A stretch of DNA of 64,000 nucleotides, taken from Risungbinella massiliensis (GTDB taxonomy: Bacteria; Bacillota; Bacilli; Thermoactinomycetales; Thermoactinomycetaceae). The stretch's first letter is position 1. Each line of letters starts with the position of its first letter. Shown piece by piece: positions 24,963 to 34,208 of the stretch. The stretch lies in NCBI RefSeq assembly GCF_000942395.1, contig NZ_LN812103.1, positions 439,394 through 503,393 on the forward strand. The letters are read 5' to 3'. The position numbers and the translations under genes were made by a program. Under the pieces are notes generated by a model. It was not told the origin of the DNA and ran no database searches. It saw only the letters and a list, made by a program, of their open reading frames with translations.

Positions 24963-25012
24963 ACTTTTCACCTCCGAAAAAGCAATTCAAATCACTAGGT
25001 TTCAAAACTCAA

Positions 25013-25135
25013 TTAACAACCACATCCGCCACCGTATCCACCGTAGCTGTTATTACAGAACAAACAGAAGATAGTTGCGATTATAAGCAGGAAGCAGAGA
25101 AGTTTGTTATGACCGAATCCATATCCACCGCTCAT
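25013..25135 (-). CDS. YjcZ-like sporulation miniprotein, copy 4
   Basis: 40 residues: MSGGYGFGHNK, helix LLCFLLIIATIFCLFC, tail NNSYGGYGGGCGC. Ribosome site AAGGAGGTG. The nucleotide sequence has drifted more than the protein. Confidence 0.8.
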   Translation of the reverse strand: MSGGYGFGHNKLLCFLLIIATIFCLFCNNSYGGYGGGCGC

Positions 25136-25293
25136 CGTTTTCACCTCCTTTAAAGGAGTAAGAGAATGGAGACTCGTTAGTCTTTATCGTTTTCGTAGCA
25201 TTAGACTGGATTGTCTTCTGCTGGTTTTACTGTATGCCGAAGTTTTCTGGTAGGTACAGGCATCTGACTATACTTTCTAATTTCGTTATTCGT

Positions 25294-25377
25294 CTATAGC
25301 CATCCAACTAACCAAAAAATCGTCGGGATCACAAGCAAGAAAACGAGGAGTTTATGGGAGCTAACATCGTAGCTCAT
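25294..25377 (-). CDS. YjcZ-like miniprotein, divergent copy 5
   Basis: 27 residues: MSYDVSSHK, helix LLVFLLVIPTIFWLVGWL, no Gly-rich tail and no Cys. Same layout and spacing as copies 1-4 and a strong site GGAAGGAG, so I include it as the outermost, most diverged member. Confidence 0.6.
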   Translation of the reverse strand: MSYDVSSHKLLVFLLVIPTIFWLVGWL

Positions 25378-25536
25378 TGCAAACACTCCTTCCGATTGTT
25401 CTCTTCTACCATATGAAGGACGGCTAATAGGGGAAGCGACAAATACCTATGAGAGGCTAAATGGGCTAAAAATAGCTGAACTTCCTCACCAAAAAAGAGG
25501 AGTTACATAGTATGAGAACAAAAGGGGGAGTGTAAT

Positions 25537-25827
25537 GTGTCTCAACAAAACGGTGATTTAAAATCATTAACCAATATGATCAATTCTTTCTTGGGAACTA
25601 GGGTGCTGAGCGAACAGCAGCTCAATGTCATCATGCAAGGGGCCAAAACAGCATTTGATCGCGGTGGGATGCCAGCAGTGATTGAATACTTAATGAAAGT
25701 GACGCAAGCTGATGTAGACAAAAATGAACTTACTCGATTTGCAGAAAACGTTCGGAAAAATCCACAGATCGGAAAAGATATTTTAGATGGAAAACGAAGT
25801 CTGAAAGGGTCAAAGAAAAAGAAGTGA
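25537..25827 (+). CDS. Hypothetical protein, 96 aa
   Basis: GTG start with GGGGGAG upstream. Helical, soluble, ends in a Lys-rich tail (GSKKKK). No family recognised. Repeated helical pattern LTNMINSFLG ... LNVIMQGAKTAFDRGGMPAVIEYLMKV suggests a small helical bundle. Own terminator follows. Confidence 0.65.
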   Translation: MSQQNGDLKSLTNMINSFLGTRVLSEQQLNVIMQGAKTAFDRGGMPAVIEYLMKVTQADVDKNELTRFAENVRKNPQIGKDILDGKRSLKGSKKKK

Positions 25828-25838
25828 TTTGTAAAACA

Positions 25839-25886
25839 AAAAGGTACTGATTCCGAGACTAGAACTCGAAATCAGTACCTTTTTTG
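25839..25886. terminator. Terminator between convergent genes
   Basis: Stem AAGGTACTGATT/AATCAGTACCTT (loop about 18 bases) with T-run. Confidence 0.85.
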
Positions 25887-25920
25887 GACAGATCGATTGA
25901 TGAATTATTTTCGTTTTTAA

Positions 25921-27006
25921 TTAAAAACCTTGCAATGAGTTCCAAACTTCAAGCTTAGTCTGAACTTTGGAGATGACTTCATTGGTGAATTCAGATGTAT
26001 GTGCAGTACCTCCGATATCAGCTGTTTTGGTACCCTCTCGAACTGTTTCGATGGTCGCTTCGTAAATTGCACGAGATGCAGTAACTGCTTTTGGATCGTC
26101 GATATAGGTCAAAACAGAAGCTGCTGCTAGGATCATCGCCATTGGATTAGCAATATCTTTTCCATACAGAGAAGGAGCAGTACCATGAGGTGCTTCAGCC
26201 ATCACTACTTTTGGCTGGAATTCTTCATCAAAGCCCATCAAGATGGATTCCGAACCAGCGATCGTTCCAAAGAGTTGCAATACCATATCGCTGAGGCAGT
26301 CGCCATCTCGATTGAGGGCAGGGATGACAAGCGCTTCTCCCGAATTGTTAAGAAGCAGAGCATAAGTCGCATCAATCAATTGTGGCTCATAACGGACATC
26401 TGGATAACGTTTACTTGCTTCATCCATCTCTTCTTTTAACATACCTTCGTAGACAGGGCTTACCGTAAACTTAGGTCCACCAAACACTTTCGCTTTCATT
26501 TTACGAGCATGACGGAAGGTGTATTCTGCTACCGCACGACAAGTTTTTCGGTCTATTGTTTCCGTACGGTAAGCGATTTCATCAATGCCCGAACCTTCAC
26601 GCCATTCTTTTGCTCCATACGCATCTCCTACCGCCATCCGAATGACAGAAATGGGTGCAAAAGTACCTGCTACTGGACGTACACCAGGAATCCGGCGACC
26701 TGTGCGCACAATCACTTTCCCATCGATTGCTTTACGCAAGATAGCGTTTGGACTACCTACATCGCCTTTATTTTCTGGTGTGATCGTCGCAGCTTTTATA
26801 CCATAACCAGTACGCTTCATCGCTTCAGCTGCTTCATGAACGACTTGGTTGTTTGTTGCTCGACGATTTTCTAGACTCAGATCGAAGTTTAAAAACTGTA
26901 GATCTAGCCCGATGACATTTGGTTCTAATACACGCAATGCTTCTTCTAACAATTCTTGTCCTGTCTGATCGCCTTGCATGACGACGACACTAATTGGTTC
27001 AGTCAT
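25921..27006 (-). CDS. Isocitrate/isopropylmalate dehydrogenase family protein
   Basis: 361 residues. Beta-decarboxylating dehydrogenase fold: VVVMQGDQTGQELLEEALR at the N-terminus, IVRTGRRIPGV (substrate loop), GGPKFTVSPVYEGML, NRDGDCLSDMVLQLFGTIAGSESI (metal/Asp region; N-x-D-G-D-x-x-S-D) and APHGTAPSLYGKDIANPMA for NAD(P). It belongs to the branch annotated as isocitrate/isopropylmalate family in Bacillales but is not obviously leuB or icd, so the substrate is left open. ATG 27006 with AGAGGTGG is chosen. Confidence 0.82.
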   Translation of the reverse strand: MTEPISVVVMQGDQTGQELLEEALRVLEPNVIGLDLQFLNFDLSLENRRATNNQVVHEAAEAMKRTGYGIKAATITPENKGDVGSPNAILRKAIDGKVIVRTGRRIPGVRPVAGTFAPISVIRMAVGDAYGAKEWREGSGIDEIAYRTETIDRKTCRAVAEYTFRHARKMKAKVFGGPKFTVSPVYEGMLKEEMDEASKRYPDVRYEPQLIDATYALLLNNSGEALVIPALNRDGDCLSDMVLQLFGTIAGSESILMGFDEEFQPKVVMAEAPHGTAPSLYGKDIANPMAMILAAASVLTYIDDPKAVTASRAIYEATIETVREGTKTADIGGTAHTSEFTNEVISKVQTKLEVWNSLQGF

Positions 27007-27322
27007 AGAAGCCACCTCTATCTTCATTGTTTGCTGGATCGTTGGTTGCATCGGTCCTCTCGGATGCCCCCATTAGACGCTATGGACGAGAGTGAGATGA
27101 ACTCGCTACACCATTTGTTGCAGAGAGTTTGATTTCCGGATGCAACAACTTCTATTATACTGAAAAAAGGGAGAGTTGGAGAGATTTTGGCGAAAAGCTA
27201 TCTATACATAATAGAACCGATTCGGAAATCGGGGATTATTTGTGATTTTTGGCTCTCTTTGGAAGATAAAAGTTTTTTCTGAAAAAAAGATGGGTAACAG
27301 ATAGTAAGGAGAGGATGGAGAA

Positions 27323-27757
27323 TTGGTATATGAAATTGCAGCAGCCGTAGCAGCTGGCGCATTCCTAGTGCTCGTAATCGCAATTATTTTGACACTCCGG
27401 TCAGTTAACAAGACTTTGACTTCTACTAAAACACTCCTAGATGATCTTTCGACAGATGTGCAAGATCTAGTGAAGAAGTCATCTGAACTAGTAGAGGAGA
27501 CAAAATCTACTATTCAAGTTTCGCAAGAGATTTTGCGGGATACTCAAACAGTAGTGAAAGATACAGCAGGAGATATTCAGAGTAAGATTCACCGAATGGA
27601 CAACCTTTTCCATGCCGTAGGGGAGGTAGGAGATCGTTTGCGTCGTGTCTCGGACCACGTTGCCAAAGAAGCGGAAGCAAACAGTTCTCGTATTGGAAAA
27701 GTAGTCTCACTGGTAAGTGTAGGGATGGATATTGCCAAACGTTTTCAGAAAAAATAG
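27323..27757 (+). CDS. ytxG: DUF948 protein YtxG
   Basis: 144 residues: one N-terminal membrane helix (AAAVAAGAFLVLVIAIILTL) then a long amphipathic helix region (VNKTLTSTKTLLDDLSTDVQDLV ... STIQVSQEILRDTQ) typical of DUF948. The TTG start has AGGAG upstream. First gene of the ytxG-ytxH-ytxJ stress operon known from Bacillus; the order supports the name. Confidence 0.85.
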   Translation: MVYEIAAAVAAGAFLVLVIAIILTLRSVNKTLTSTKTLLDDLSTDVQDLVKKSSELVEETKSTIQVSQEILRDTQTVVKDTAGDIQSKIHRMDNLFHAVGEVGDRLRRVSDHVAKEAEANSSRIGKVVSLVSVGMDIAKRFQKK

Positions 27758-27771
27758 GGAGGAATATGCAA

Positions 27772-28125
27772 ATGAGCCAAAATAGTGGTGGAAAAGACTT
27801 TTTATTAGGTGTATTTTTAGGTGCTGCAATAGGAGCTGTGACTGCACTTCTCACTGCACCAAAATCAGGAAGAGAGCTTCGCCAAGATTTGCAAGAAGGT
27901 TATGAGGTGGCAAAAGAACGTAGTTCCCTAGTAGCACAAAACGTACGAGAGACTGCGACGGGAGTTGCTGGTCGTGTGAATGATGTGAAAGACAAAGTAC
28001 AGGCAAAATGGATTGAGATTCGCAGCAGAGAAGAGGAAGATGTTCGAATTGAGCCAATGGAAGTCGTCTATAAGAGTGATTTTTCCAATCAAACGGGTGT
28101 AGAAAGTAAATCACAGGAGAAATAG
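27772..28125 (+). CDS. ytxH: YtxH domain protein
   Basis: 118 residues. The signature FLLGVFLGAAIGAVTALLTAPKSGRELRQ is the YtxH membrane helix plus the Gly/Pro turn. The rest is a charged helical tail. ATG 27772 is better spaced from GGGAGG than ATG 27766. Follows ytxG by 14 bases. Confidence 0.9.
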   Translation: MSQNSGGKDFLLGVFLGAAIGAVTALLTAPKSGRELRQDLQEGYEVAKERSSLVAQNVRETATGVAGRVNDVKDKVQAKWIEIRSREEEDVRIEPMEVVYKSDFSNQTGVESKSQEK

Positions 28126-28215
28126 TTTCTCCCGTATATTTCAAAACATGTGGTAATATCCTGACAAAGGAGTCCTCTAGTGAGGGGGCTTCTTTGTACG
28201 TTAGGAGGCGGAAAA

Positions 28216-28542
28216 ATGCAATCTATATCTACTAGAGAACAACTAGCAAAAGTATATGAGCATTCTCAGCAAGAAAAAGTAGTTCTATTGAAACATAGTA
28301 CTACTTGTCCAATTAGCACAGCTGCACTTGACGAAGTGAAGAAGTTTGCGAAAACCAATCCAACTTGTCCCGTTTATGTGGTTTATGTGATCGAGTCTAG
28401 ACCGATCTCTTTACAGATTGCAGAAGACTTAGCTGTTCGCCATGAATCTCCTCAAGTAATTGTGCTAGAGAACAAAAAAGCATCTTGGAGTGCTTCACAT
28501 TGGAAAATTACGGAGAAATCACTAGCAGAACAACTAGTATAA
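28216..28542 (+). CDS. ytxJ: Bacillithiol-linked monothiol redox protein YtxJ
   Basis: 108 residues. Thioredoxin-like fold with the motif STTCPISTAAL giving a single active Cys (T-C-P-I), as in YtxJ, which debacillithiolates proteins. Start ATG 28216 follows AGGAGGCGG. The 3' part has VIESRPISLQIAEDLAVRHESPQVIVL, the expected cis-Pro region. Third gene of the ytxGHJ run and indirect evidence that the organism makes bacillithiol. Confidence 0.9.
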   Translation: MQSISTREQLAKVYEHSQQEKVVLLKHSTTCPISTAALDEVKKFAKTNPTCPVYVVYVIESRPISLQIAEDLAVRHESPQVIVLENKKASWSASHWKITEKSLAEQLV

Positions 28543-28609
28543 ACCTCGCAAGAGTTTCCCTCTTCGTTTACAATAAATAGAGTTCTTTTCTGTAGAAAGA
28601 GGAAATGCT

Positions 28610-29614
28610 GTGGCAAACAACGAGAAAATCCAACAACTTCAACACATTGACCATCAATTAGCTAAGTTGCTAGAACAACGCGTTCAACTAACTAGAGAAT
28701 TTTCCACTCAAGAGAAATCAGTGGATTTGAGTTTTCTAGAAGAAGTGAGTGACGAAAATCGAACACAGATAATGGAGATTTTCACACTTCTGAACAAACC
28801 GAGTTCTCCTAAACGAACGTTACTTGTCAGTCGCGACGCTCAACCTGAATCGACGATTATTACTAGTAAAGGAAGAAGTTTGGGTCGGACTCCCCAGATT
28901 ATCGCAGGCCCATGCTCTGTAGAATCAGAAGAGCAAGTGATGGCAGTGGCAGAAGTCCTACAAGAACAAGGGATTAAGTGGATGCGTGGAGGCGCTTTTA
29001 AACCTCGTACCTCTCCATATGATTTTCAAGGTCTAGGTAAACGAGGATTAGAGATTTTGCGCCTTGCAGGAGATCAATATGACTTGCGTGTGATAAGTGA
29101 AGTGATGCATCCAGCTGATCTAGAGATGGCTGCCGAGTATTTGGATGTGATTCAGATCGGAGCACGCAATATGCAAAATTTTGATCTGTTAAAAGCGGCA
29201 GGAAAGGTACAGAAGCCAGTACTCCTAAAACGTGGACTATCAGCTACCCTTGAAGAGTATCTCTATGCAGCTGAATATATCTTAGATGCGGGGAATTCTG
29301 AGGTAATCTTGTGTGAGCGGGGCATTCGTACCTACGAAAAATGGACTCGTAATACATTAGATATTTCAGCAGTTCCGATTCTAAAACAAGAAACGCATCT
29401 TCCTGTTTTGGTCGATATTACGCATTCCACTGGTCGCAAAGATCTTTTATTACCAATGGGTAGAGCGGCATTGGCTGCTGGTGCAGATGGAATCATGTTG
29501 GAAGTGCATCCTGATCCAGCTAAAGCTCTATCCGATTCAAAACAACAGATCAATTTAGAAGAGTTTCGCCATTTTATGGAGCAAATCCGAATGATGAACC
29601 ATCCTTCTTTTTAA
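28610..29614 (+). CDS. aroA: 3-deoxy-7-phosphoheptulonate synthase (AroA/AroG-type, with short N-terminal chorismate-mutase-like part)
   Basis: 334 residues. First step of the shikimate pathway. N-terminal about 60 residues resemble a helical chorismate mutase part ([21 protein letters not shown]), as in Bacillus AroA. The DAHP synthase barrel shows [54 protein letters not shown] and [18 protein letters not shown] start. Neighbouring ytxJ and ccpA match the Bacillus order. Confidence 0.92.
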   Translation: MANNEKIQQLQHIDHQLAKLLEQRVQLTREFSTQEKSVDLSFLEEVSDENRTQIMEIFTLLNKPSSPKRTLLVSRDAQPESTIITSKGRSLGRTPQIIAGPCSVESEEQVMAVAEVLQEQGIKWMRGGAFKPRTSPYDFQGLGKRGLEILRLAGDQYDLRVISEVMHPADLEMAAEYLDVIQIGARNMQNFDLLKAAGKVQKPVLLKRGLSATLEEYLYAAEYILDAGNSEVILCERGIRTYEKWTRNTLDISAVPILKQETHLPVLVDITHSTGRKDLLLPMGRAALAAGADGIMLEVHPDPAKALSDSKQQINLEEFRHFMEQIRMMNHPSF

Positions 29615-29618
29615 TTTG

Positions 29619-29645
29619 AAAACCGCTGAATCGACAGCGGTTTTT
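29619..29645 (+). terminator. Terminator of aroA
   Basis: AAACCGCTG/CAGCGGTTT hairpin with T-run. Confidence 0.85.
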
Positions 29646-29751
29646 GCTCTCTTTCTCGTGAAAATTTGTTATGATAAAAATATGATTTTAAGAGAAGCAA
29701 TTATTTTTCTACATATTATAGATCTGTTTATTTTTAAGGGAGGAGAATTTT

Positions 29752-31485
29752 GTGAATATACGTCAAGTTTTAGAGCTGGCAAATGACGGGAAGGTCGAAC
29801 CCGCTCAGCTTTATGGTTTTTTTTCTACTCATGTTCCAAGTATCTATGTTTTATATCATCAGACAGAAAGCGGTAAAAAACCAGTCCTGTCCAAAAGTAA
29901 TCATCCAGATGGAAAGTATGCTGTCGCTTTTACAGATGTAGAAGCTGCTAAATTGGTAAAAGTAGAATATCCAGAGTACTTGCAACTGGTTAAAGAGCCT
30001 ACCTTACCCTTTTTATTAAAAGCATTTCGTTCCGATGCAGAGGGAATTCTCCTCAATCCAGCGTTACCATCTAAGCTATTTTTGGTAAAACATCATTTAA
30101 TCAACTTGATTCGAGAGTACTGTATACATAAACTTGCTCATATGTCAGGTGCTTGGATTCCGACCCAAGATGCTAACATGCTGTTGGGAGAATACCAAAA
30201 AGGGCAATTCACCGTTGCGATCTATGTGTCAGAAAAAGAGGCGAAACGAGTCATTCGGAAGAAAAAATGGGATGGGATTCAGGCTGTTCAGCATTCTTGG
30301 TCCAATATTATAGATCGAATGAGACAACAACAAGCCTCTACCCTGTTTCTACAATTTGAATTACCAGAGCAGATGGTTCTCCAACCAGAACATATCGATC
30401 GAATTGTCCAAGGTCCACAGATGGGTTACCAAGAACCAGAGATATCGGTAATTCCTTTAACAGAAGAGAAATTAGCGAGCGCTGTTTCAGAGCCACAACT
30501 GGTTGTGAACCCAGTATCAGTACCTCCAGTAGTAGAAAAACCAGGTATAGAGGTAGTTGAGAAGCCCACTCCTGAACCTATCGCACAAGAGGCTCCATCT
30601 CAAGAGGAAGAAACCGTACAACCTCGAATGGATACTATTCCGATGATGGATGCGATTACTCCAGAAGCGGAGAAAAAGTCTGGAAAAGAGCAGACAAAAC
30701 AATTGGTACAGGAAATTCCAGCAAAAGAAGAAAATCCAGTGATGGAACCACAGCTAGTAGAGCCAGTGCAACCGGAACCTGTCCAAAAGCAAGTAGAAGT
30801 TTCACCAGAGCCTGTGGTATCGCTACCTCCTCAACAGGAAGATTCTCCAGCGAGCAAAGTTGCCGAAGAAGTCCAGTTGGAGTCAGAGCAGAAACCAAAA
30901 GAATCCAGCTCTGCGGTACAACCTACGGAAAGTGTTGAACTGAATGAAGCACCAAAAACACCTCCAGCTATGGAGTTTCCTGTCAATCCGTCTTTAAATA
31001 GACCAAATCCATCACCTGCTCCTACTCCGTCGACCGAAGAAGTGTTAGCTAGTAGCCCATCTGCACGAGATCCGCATATTGTTCAACAACTCACCGCACT
31101 AGAACATGCGACAATTGAAGATCAGGGTATTGGCATGGGTTGGGGAGTATGTGATGCTTTGGCAAAAGTAAGGCGTATATGGGTAGTAATGGATATTCAC
31201 AACAATATGGTTATTTTAGCAGGACAACGTGAACTACCCATTATTGATTTGTTTAGCTCGATGGAAAACGCACAATTCGTTATTGAAAAGACACGGGAAC
31301 GAAATCCTAACTTGCCACAGATGCGACCTCAACTGGTCTCCACCAAGAAGCTGTTCCGTTCACTGGCACGTAAAGAATCCATCGTTTGGATAAACCGTGA
31401 ATCATCTGATGCATGGCGAAGCCCAAAAGTAGATACCATCCCATATGTCTTGCAATTGATGAAACAATATGGATTTGTCAACTAA
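29752..31485 (+). CDS. 577-aa protein with Pro/Gln/Glu-rich linker, unknown function
   Basis: GTG start with strong GGGAGGAG. N-terminal globular region (1-235) with an SseB-like feel: VAFTDVEAAKLV, LLNP near residue 100, a repeated VAIYVSEKEA block. Residues about 240-440 are a low-complexity linker rich in P, E, Q, V (EPVQPEPVQKQ). A C-terminal globular domain (450-577) holds WVVMDIHNNMVILAG and a closing LMKQYGFVN. No signal or membrane segment. Family not identified. It is inserted between aroA and ccpA, which adjoin in Bacillus. Confidence 0.65.
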   Translation: MNIRQVLELANDGKVEPAQLYGFFSTHVPSIYVLYHQTESGKKPVLSKSNHPDGKYAVAFTDVEAAKLVKVEYPEYLQLVKEPTLPFLLKAFRSDAEGILLNPALPSKLFLVKHHLINLIREYCIHKLAHMSGAWIPTQDANMLLGEYQKGQFTVAIYVSEKEAKRVIRKKKWDGIQAVQHSWSNIIDRMRQQQASTLFLQFELPEQMVLQPEHIDRIVQGPQMGYQEPEISVIPLTEEKLASAVSEPQLVVNPVSVPPVVEKPGIEVVEKPTPEPIAQEAPSQEEETVQPRMDTIPMMDAITPEAEKKSGKEQTKQLVQEIPAKEENPVMEPQLVEPVQPEPVQKQVEVSPEPVVSLPPQQEDSPASKVAEEVQLESEQKPKESSSAVQPTESVELNEAPKTPPAMEFPVNPSLNRPNPSPAPTPSTEEVLASSPSARDPHIVQQLTALEHATIEDQGIGMGWGVCDALAKVRRIWVVMDIHNNMVILAGQRELPIIDLFSSMENAQFVIEKTRERNPNLPQMRPQLVSTKKLFRSLARKESIVWINRESSDAWRSPKVDTIPYVLQLMKQYGFVN

Positions 31486-31511
31486 CTCCTTTTTGGGGTT
31501 AGTTTTTTTAT
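31480..31511 (+). terminator. Terminator of the 577-aa gene
   Basis: AACTAACTCC/GGGGTTAGTT hairpin (31480-31489 with 31495-31504) followed by T-run. Confidence 0.8.
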
Positions 31512-31559
31512 AACGAAAGGTTAACATTTAGCTGAAGGCTAGTAAGAGCATGGAGTATT

Positions 31560-31650
31560 GGTGGAAGGATCTCGCCCAAACAATTTGAAGAATCTAACTA
31601 ACCATAACAGGAGATGGAAAAAACCTCCCACTTATGAAAGTTTCACTTTA
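31560..31650 (+). repeat. Dispersed repeat, copy A (possible IS end)
   Basis: 31625-31650 matches the reverse complement of 58850-58875 in 25 of 26 positions, with patchier similarity over a further 60 bases upstream. No coding content. The ccpA promoter lies just beyond. Confidence 0.5.
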
Positions 31651-31728
31651 ATAGGAAAAAGTTAAATCTCTAAGATATTTCTTTGGTATACTAATAGGAA
31701 AAACTTGAGATATAAGGTGTATATTCAA

Positions 31729-32781
31729 ATGAAAAAACGTGAAACGATTACGATCTACGATGTGGCAAGAGAGGCAAGTGTCTCTATGGCGACGGTTTCT
31801 CGTGTCGTCAATGGAAATCCCAATGTCAAACCAGCTACACGCAAAAAAGTATTAGATATTATCAAGCAACTCGGTTATCGACCCAATGCAGTAGCCAGAG
31901 GCCTCGCAAGTAAAAAAACCACTACTGTTGGTGTTGTAATCCCGGATATCTCCAATGCTTTTTTTGCTGAAGTAACCCGTGGGATTGAAGATATTGCCAC
32001 CATGTATCATTACAACATCATTATCAGTAATTCTGATCTACAACAGGAAAAAGAGCTACAACTTATTGAAACATTGCTAGAAAAACAAGTAGATGGGCTT
32101 TTATTCTTGGGTGGACTCGTCACAGAAGAACACAGAGAAATTTTTCAACATGCTAATGTACCGATCGTACTTGCTGCGACACGTGATGAAAAAAGACAGA
32201 TGCCATCCGTGATGATCGACCAAAAACAAGCGGCACTAGAAGCTACTTCTGTCTTAATTCAAGAAGGAAATGAGCGAATCGCTCTGATTAGTGGTCCACT
32301 AACCGATACAGTAAAAGGCTATCCTCGCTATCTTGGATATAAGGAAGCGATGTTGGAGGCAGGTTTAGCTTTTGATGATCAATTGATTAAAGTTGGAGAT
32401 TATCGCTATAAATCGGGTTATGATTGCATGTCGTCTCTTTTAGAATTAGAAGAAGATCAACGTCCAACCGCTGTATTTGTGGTAAGTGACGAAATGTCAG
32501 TAGGTGCGATCCATGCGATCCAAGATAGAGGACTAAAAGTTCCAGAGGATATTTCCATCATGGGCTTTCATAACATTCCACTGGCATCTCAAGTACGTCC
32601 TTTACTCAGTAGTGTAAGTGTACCGATGTATGATATAGGTGCAGTAGCGATGAGGTTACTTACAAAATTTATTAACGATGAAGAAGTGGAAAGCAATCAA
32701 GTCTTACTTCCGTACCATATGAAATTACGTCAGTCGACTCGTATCAAAGAACTAGAAGGGGACAATCAGAGCGATGACTAA
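31729..32781 (+). CDS. ccpA: Catabolite control protein A (LacI family)
   Basis: 350 residues. N-terminal LacI HTH (TIYDVAREASVSMATVSRVVNGNPNVKPATRKKV) and hinge YRPNAVARGLASKKTTTVGVVIPDISNAFFAEV, followed by the periplasmic-binding-like core. The VARGLASKKTTTVG hinge and location downstream of aroA identify CcpA rather than another LacI regulator. It represses or activates carbon genes with HPr-Ser-P. ATG 31729 has AAGGTG upstream. Stop overlaps the start of the next gene by 8 bases. Confidence 0.93.
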   Translation: MKKRETITIYDVAREASVSMATVSRVVNGNPNVKPATRKKVLDIIKQLGYRPNAVARGLASKKTTTVGVVIPDISNAFFAEVTRGIEDIATMYHYNIIISNSDLQQEKELQLIETLLEKQVDGLLFLGGLVTEEHREIFQHANVPIVLAATRDEKRQMPSVMIDQKQAALEATSVLIQEGNERIALISGPLTDTVKGYPRYLGYKEAMLEAGLAFDDQLIKVGDYRYKSGYDCMSSLLELEEDQRPTAVFVVSDEMSVGAIHAIQDRGLKVPEDISIMGFHNIPLASQVRPLLSSVSVPMYDIGAVAMRLLTKFINDEEVESNQVLLPYHMKLRQSTRIKELEGDNQSDD

Positions 32782-33487
32782 GCAAACGATAGGAATTATC
32801 GGGGCAATGGAGGAAGAGGTTTCAAAGTTACTCGAGAATATGAAGACCCCAAAACAAGTGGAAGTGCATGGAATTCCCTTTCTTCAAGGCGAATGTCAAG
32901 GAGTTCCAGTTGTCCTTTGTACATGTGGTGTAGGAAAAGGAAATGCTGCGATTACTGCAATGACTTTGGTGAATTATTTTGAAGTGGACCAGATTTTCTT
33001 TACTGGTGTAGCGGGAGCGCTTGATCCCGACTTAGATATTGGGGATATTGTTATCTCCCAAGATTGTCAGTATCATGATCTGGATGTACGAGCTTTAGGT
33101 TTTGAGCAAGGGGTAATCCCTTTTCAAGAGGTTTCCATTTTCCCAGCGGATCAGAATCTAATCGAATGGGCACAAAAAGCATGTACTGATTTAGAAGGAG
33201 TAAAAGTACGGGTAGGACGAGTTCTCACAGGAGACCAGTTTATTTCCGATCAGGCAAAGAGCCGATTCCTCCATGAAGAACTGAAAGGATCTTGTGTGGA
33301 GATGGAAGGTGCAGCAGTGGCTCACGTAGCGTATGTGACCAACCGTCCTTATGTCGTTATCCGCTCCATTTCTGATCGTGCAGATCAGTCGGCTCATGTG
33401 AACTTTGAAGAGTTCACTCAATTAGCTTCTGATCGATCTAGTTATGTGGTACAACGACTATTAGAACAGATTGGCAAAATGGTTTAA
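32774..33487 (+). CDS. mtnN: 5'-methylthioadenosine/S-adenosylhomocysteine nucleosidase
   Basis: 237 residues. PNP-fold nucleosidase: TIGIIGAMEEEVSKLLENM at the start, GVGKGNAAITAMTLVNYF, FTGVAGALD, then VEMEGAAVAHVAY (catalytic Glu) and RSISDRADQ (catalytic Asp) near the C-terminus. Clears MTA and SAH in the methyl cycle. Translationally coupled to ccpA; that pairing is unusual compared with Bacillus. Confidence 0.93.
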   Translation: MTKQTIGIIGAMEEEVSKLLENMKTPKQVEVHGIPFLQGECQGVPVVLCTCGVGKGNAAITAMTLVNYFEVDQIFFTGVAGALDPDLDIGDIVISQDCQYHDLDVRALGFEQGVIPFQEVSIFPADQNLIEWAQKACTDLEGVKVRVGRVLTGDQFISDQAKSRFLHEELKGSCVEMEGAAVAHVAYVTNRPYVVIRSISDRADQSAHVNFEEFTQLASDRSSYVVQRLLEQIGKMV

Positions 33488-33505
33488 TTTATACTTACAA
33501 AAAAA

Positions 33506-33541
33506 GGACGACTAACTGGAAAATAGTTAGTCGTCCTTTTT
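33506..33541 (+). terminator. Terminator of ccpA-mtnN
   Basis: 12-bp perfect stem GGACGACTAACT/AGTTAGTCGTCC with A and T runs on both sides, so it may also serve the remnant on the minus strand. Confidence 0.9.
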
Positions 33542-33544
33542 TTC

Positions 33545-34012
33545 TTAAACCATCATTTGTTTTAATTGAGATAAATACCGTGAGCGCACAATCCAAAAGT
33601 AGACAAATTGCACTGCAAAGAAGGCTCCAATGGTAGTTATAACAGACATGAAATTTTGACTAAGGGTATATTGATCTTGAAGAACTGCTACCAATTACGG
33701 CTAGTGTTGATGCTACAATAAGTGGAATAAAGAATAAAGCAGCTATTTGAATGGTTGCGGCACTCTTCATTTTGTTTTCACTCAAGCCAATTTTGGAGAG
33801 TGCGTGATAGGTGATATTTGCCTGGTTTAATTCTTGATCGATGTTCTTTAATTCAATTTGTTCGCCCTCTTTTTCAAAAAGTAGGTAGTTAATGGCAAAT
33901 GGATCATCTGTATAAATCGACTCTGTTATTTGTTTGAATCCAAGCACAATTCCAACCGAAGCACATGCCATTCCTGTCACGATGGTAACCATAAAAGTCT
34001 TGAAATACAAAG
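33545..34012 (-). pseudogene. bceB-like permease remnant
   Basis: C-terminal pieces of a BceB/FtsX-type ABC permease. One frame gives KTFMVTIVTGMACASVGIVLGFKQI and LSKIGLSENKMKSAATIQIAALFFIPLIVAST; another gives the tail FFAVQFVYFWIVRSRYLSQLKQM. The frame change near 33660-33680 and the missing N-terminal two thirds show it is dead. It should have worked with the BceA/BceR remnants just upstream. Confidence 0.8.
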
Positions 34013-34208
34013 CCCAGCTGTCTACGACGAAATTGGGCTAGTGCGTTCTTCTTTAGTTGGTATGAATTTTGTCCATTGATGAGAATTTCTCCCGAACTAG
34101 GTGAATCAATAGTGGACACCATATTGAGAAGAGTTGTTTTTCCACTTCCAGAGGCAACCATGATCCTGCATATAATTTACTGAGTCCGCGCACTTGTAAA
34201 ATTTCCAT
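34013..34208 (-). pseudogene. bceA-like ATPase remnant
   Basis: The start MEILQVRGLSKLYAG (ATG 34208) and the Walker A region SGSGKTTLLNMVSTIDSPSSGEILINGQ are in different frames with about 25 codons lost between them. After LGFVFQDF the sequence jumps directly into permease sequence, so Walker B and the rest are deleted. Confidence 0.8.

Noticed and set aside
24877-25074. Plus-strand frame across the YjcZ array
   Set aside because: Antisense shadow of copies 3 and 4; its composition follows their Gly/Tyr codons.
24552-25377. CRISPR-like array because of similar blocks at near-regular spacing
   Set aside because: The blocks are about 100 bp, each is an intact miniprotein gene with its own ribosome site, and there are no short repeats with unique spacers.
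26509-26874. 121-codon plus-strand frame within the dehydrogenase gene
   Set aside because: Antisense shadow of conserved dehydrogenase motifs.
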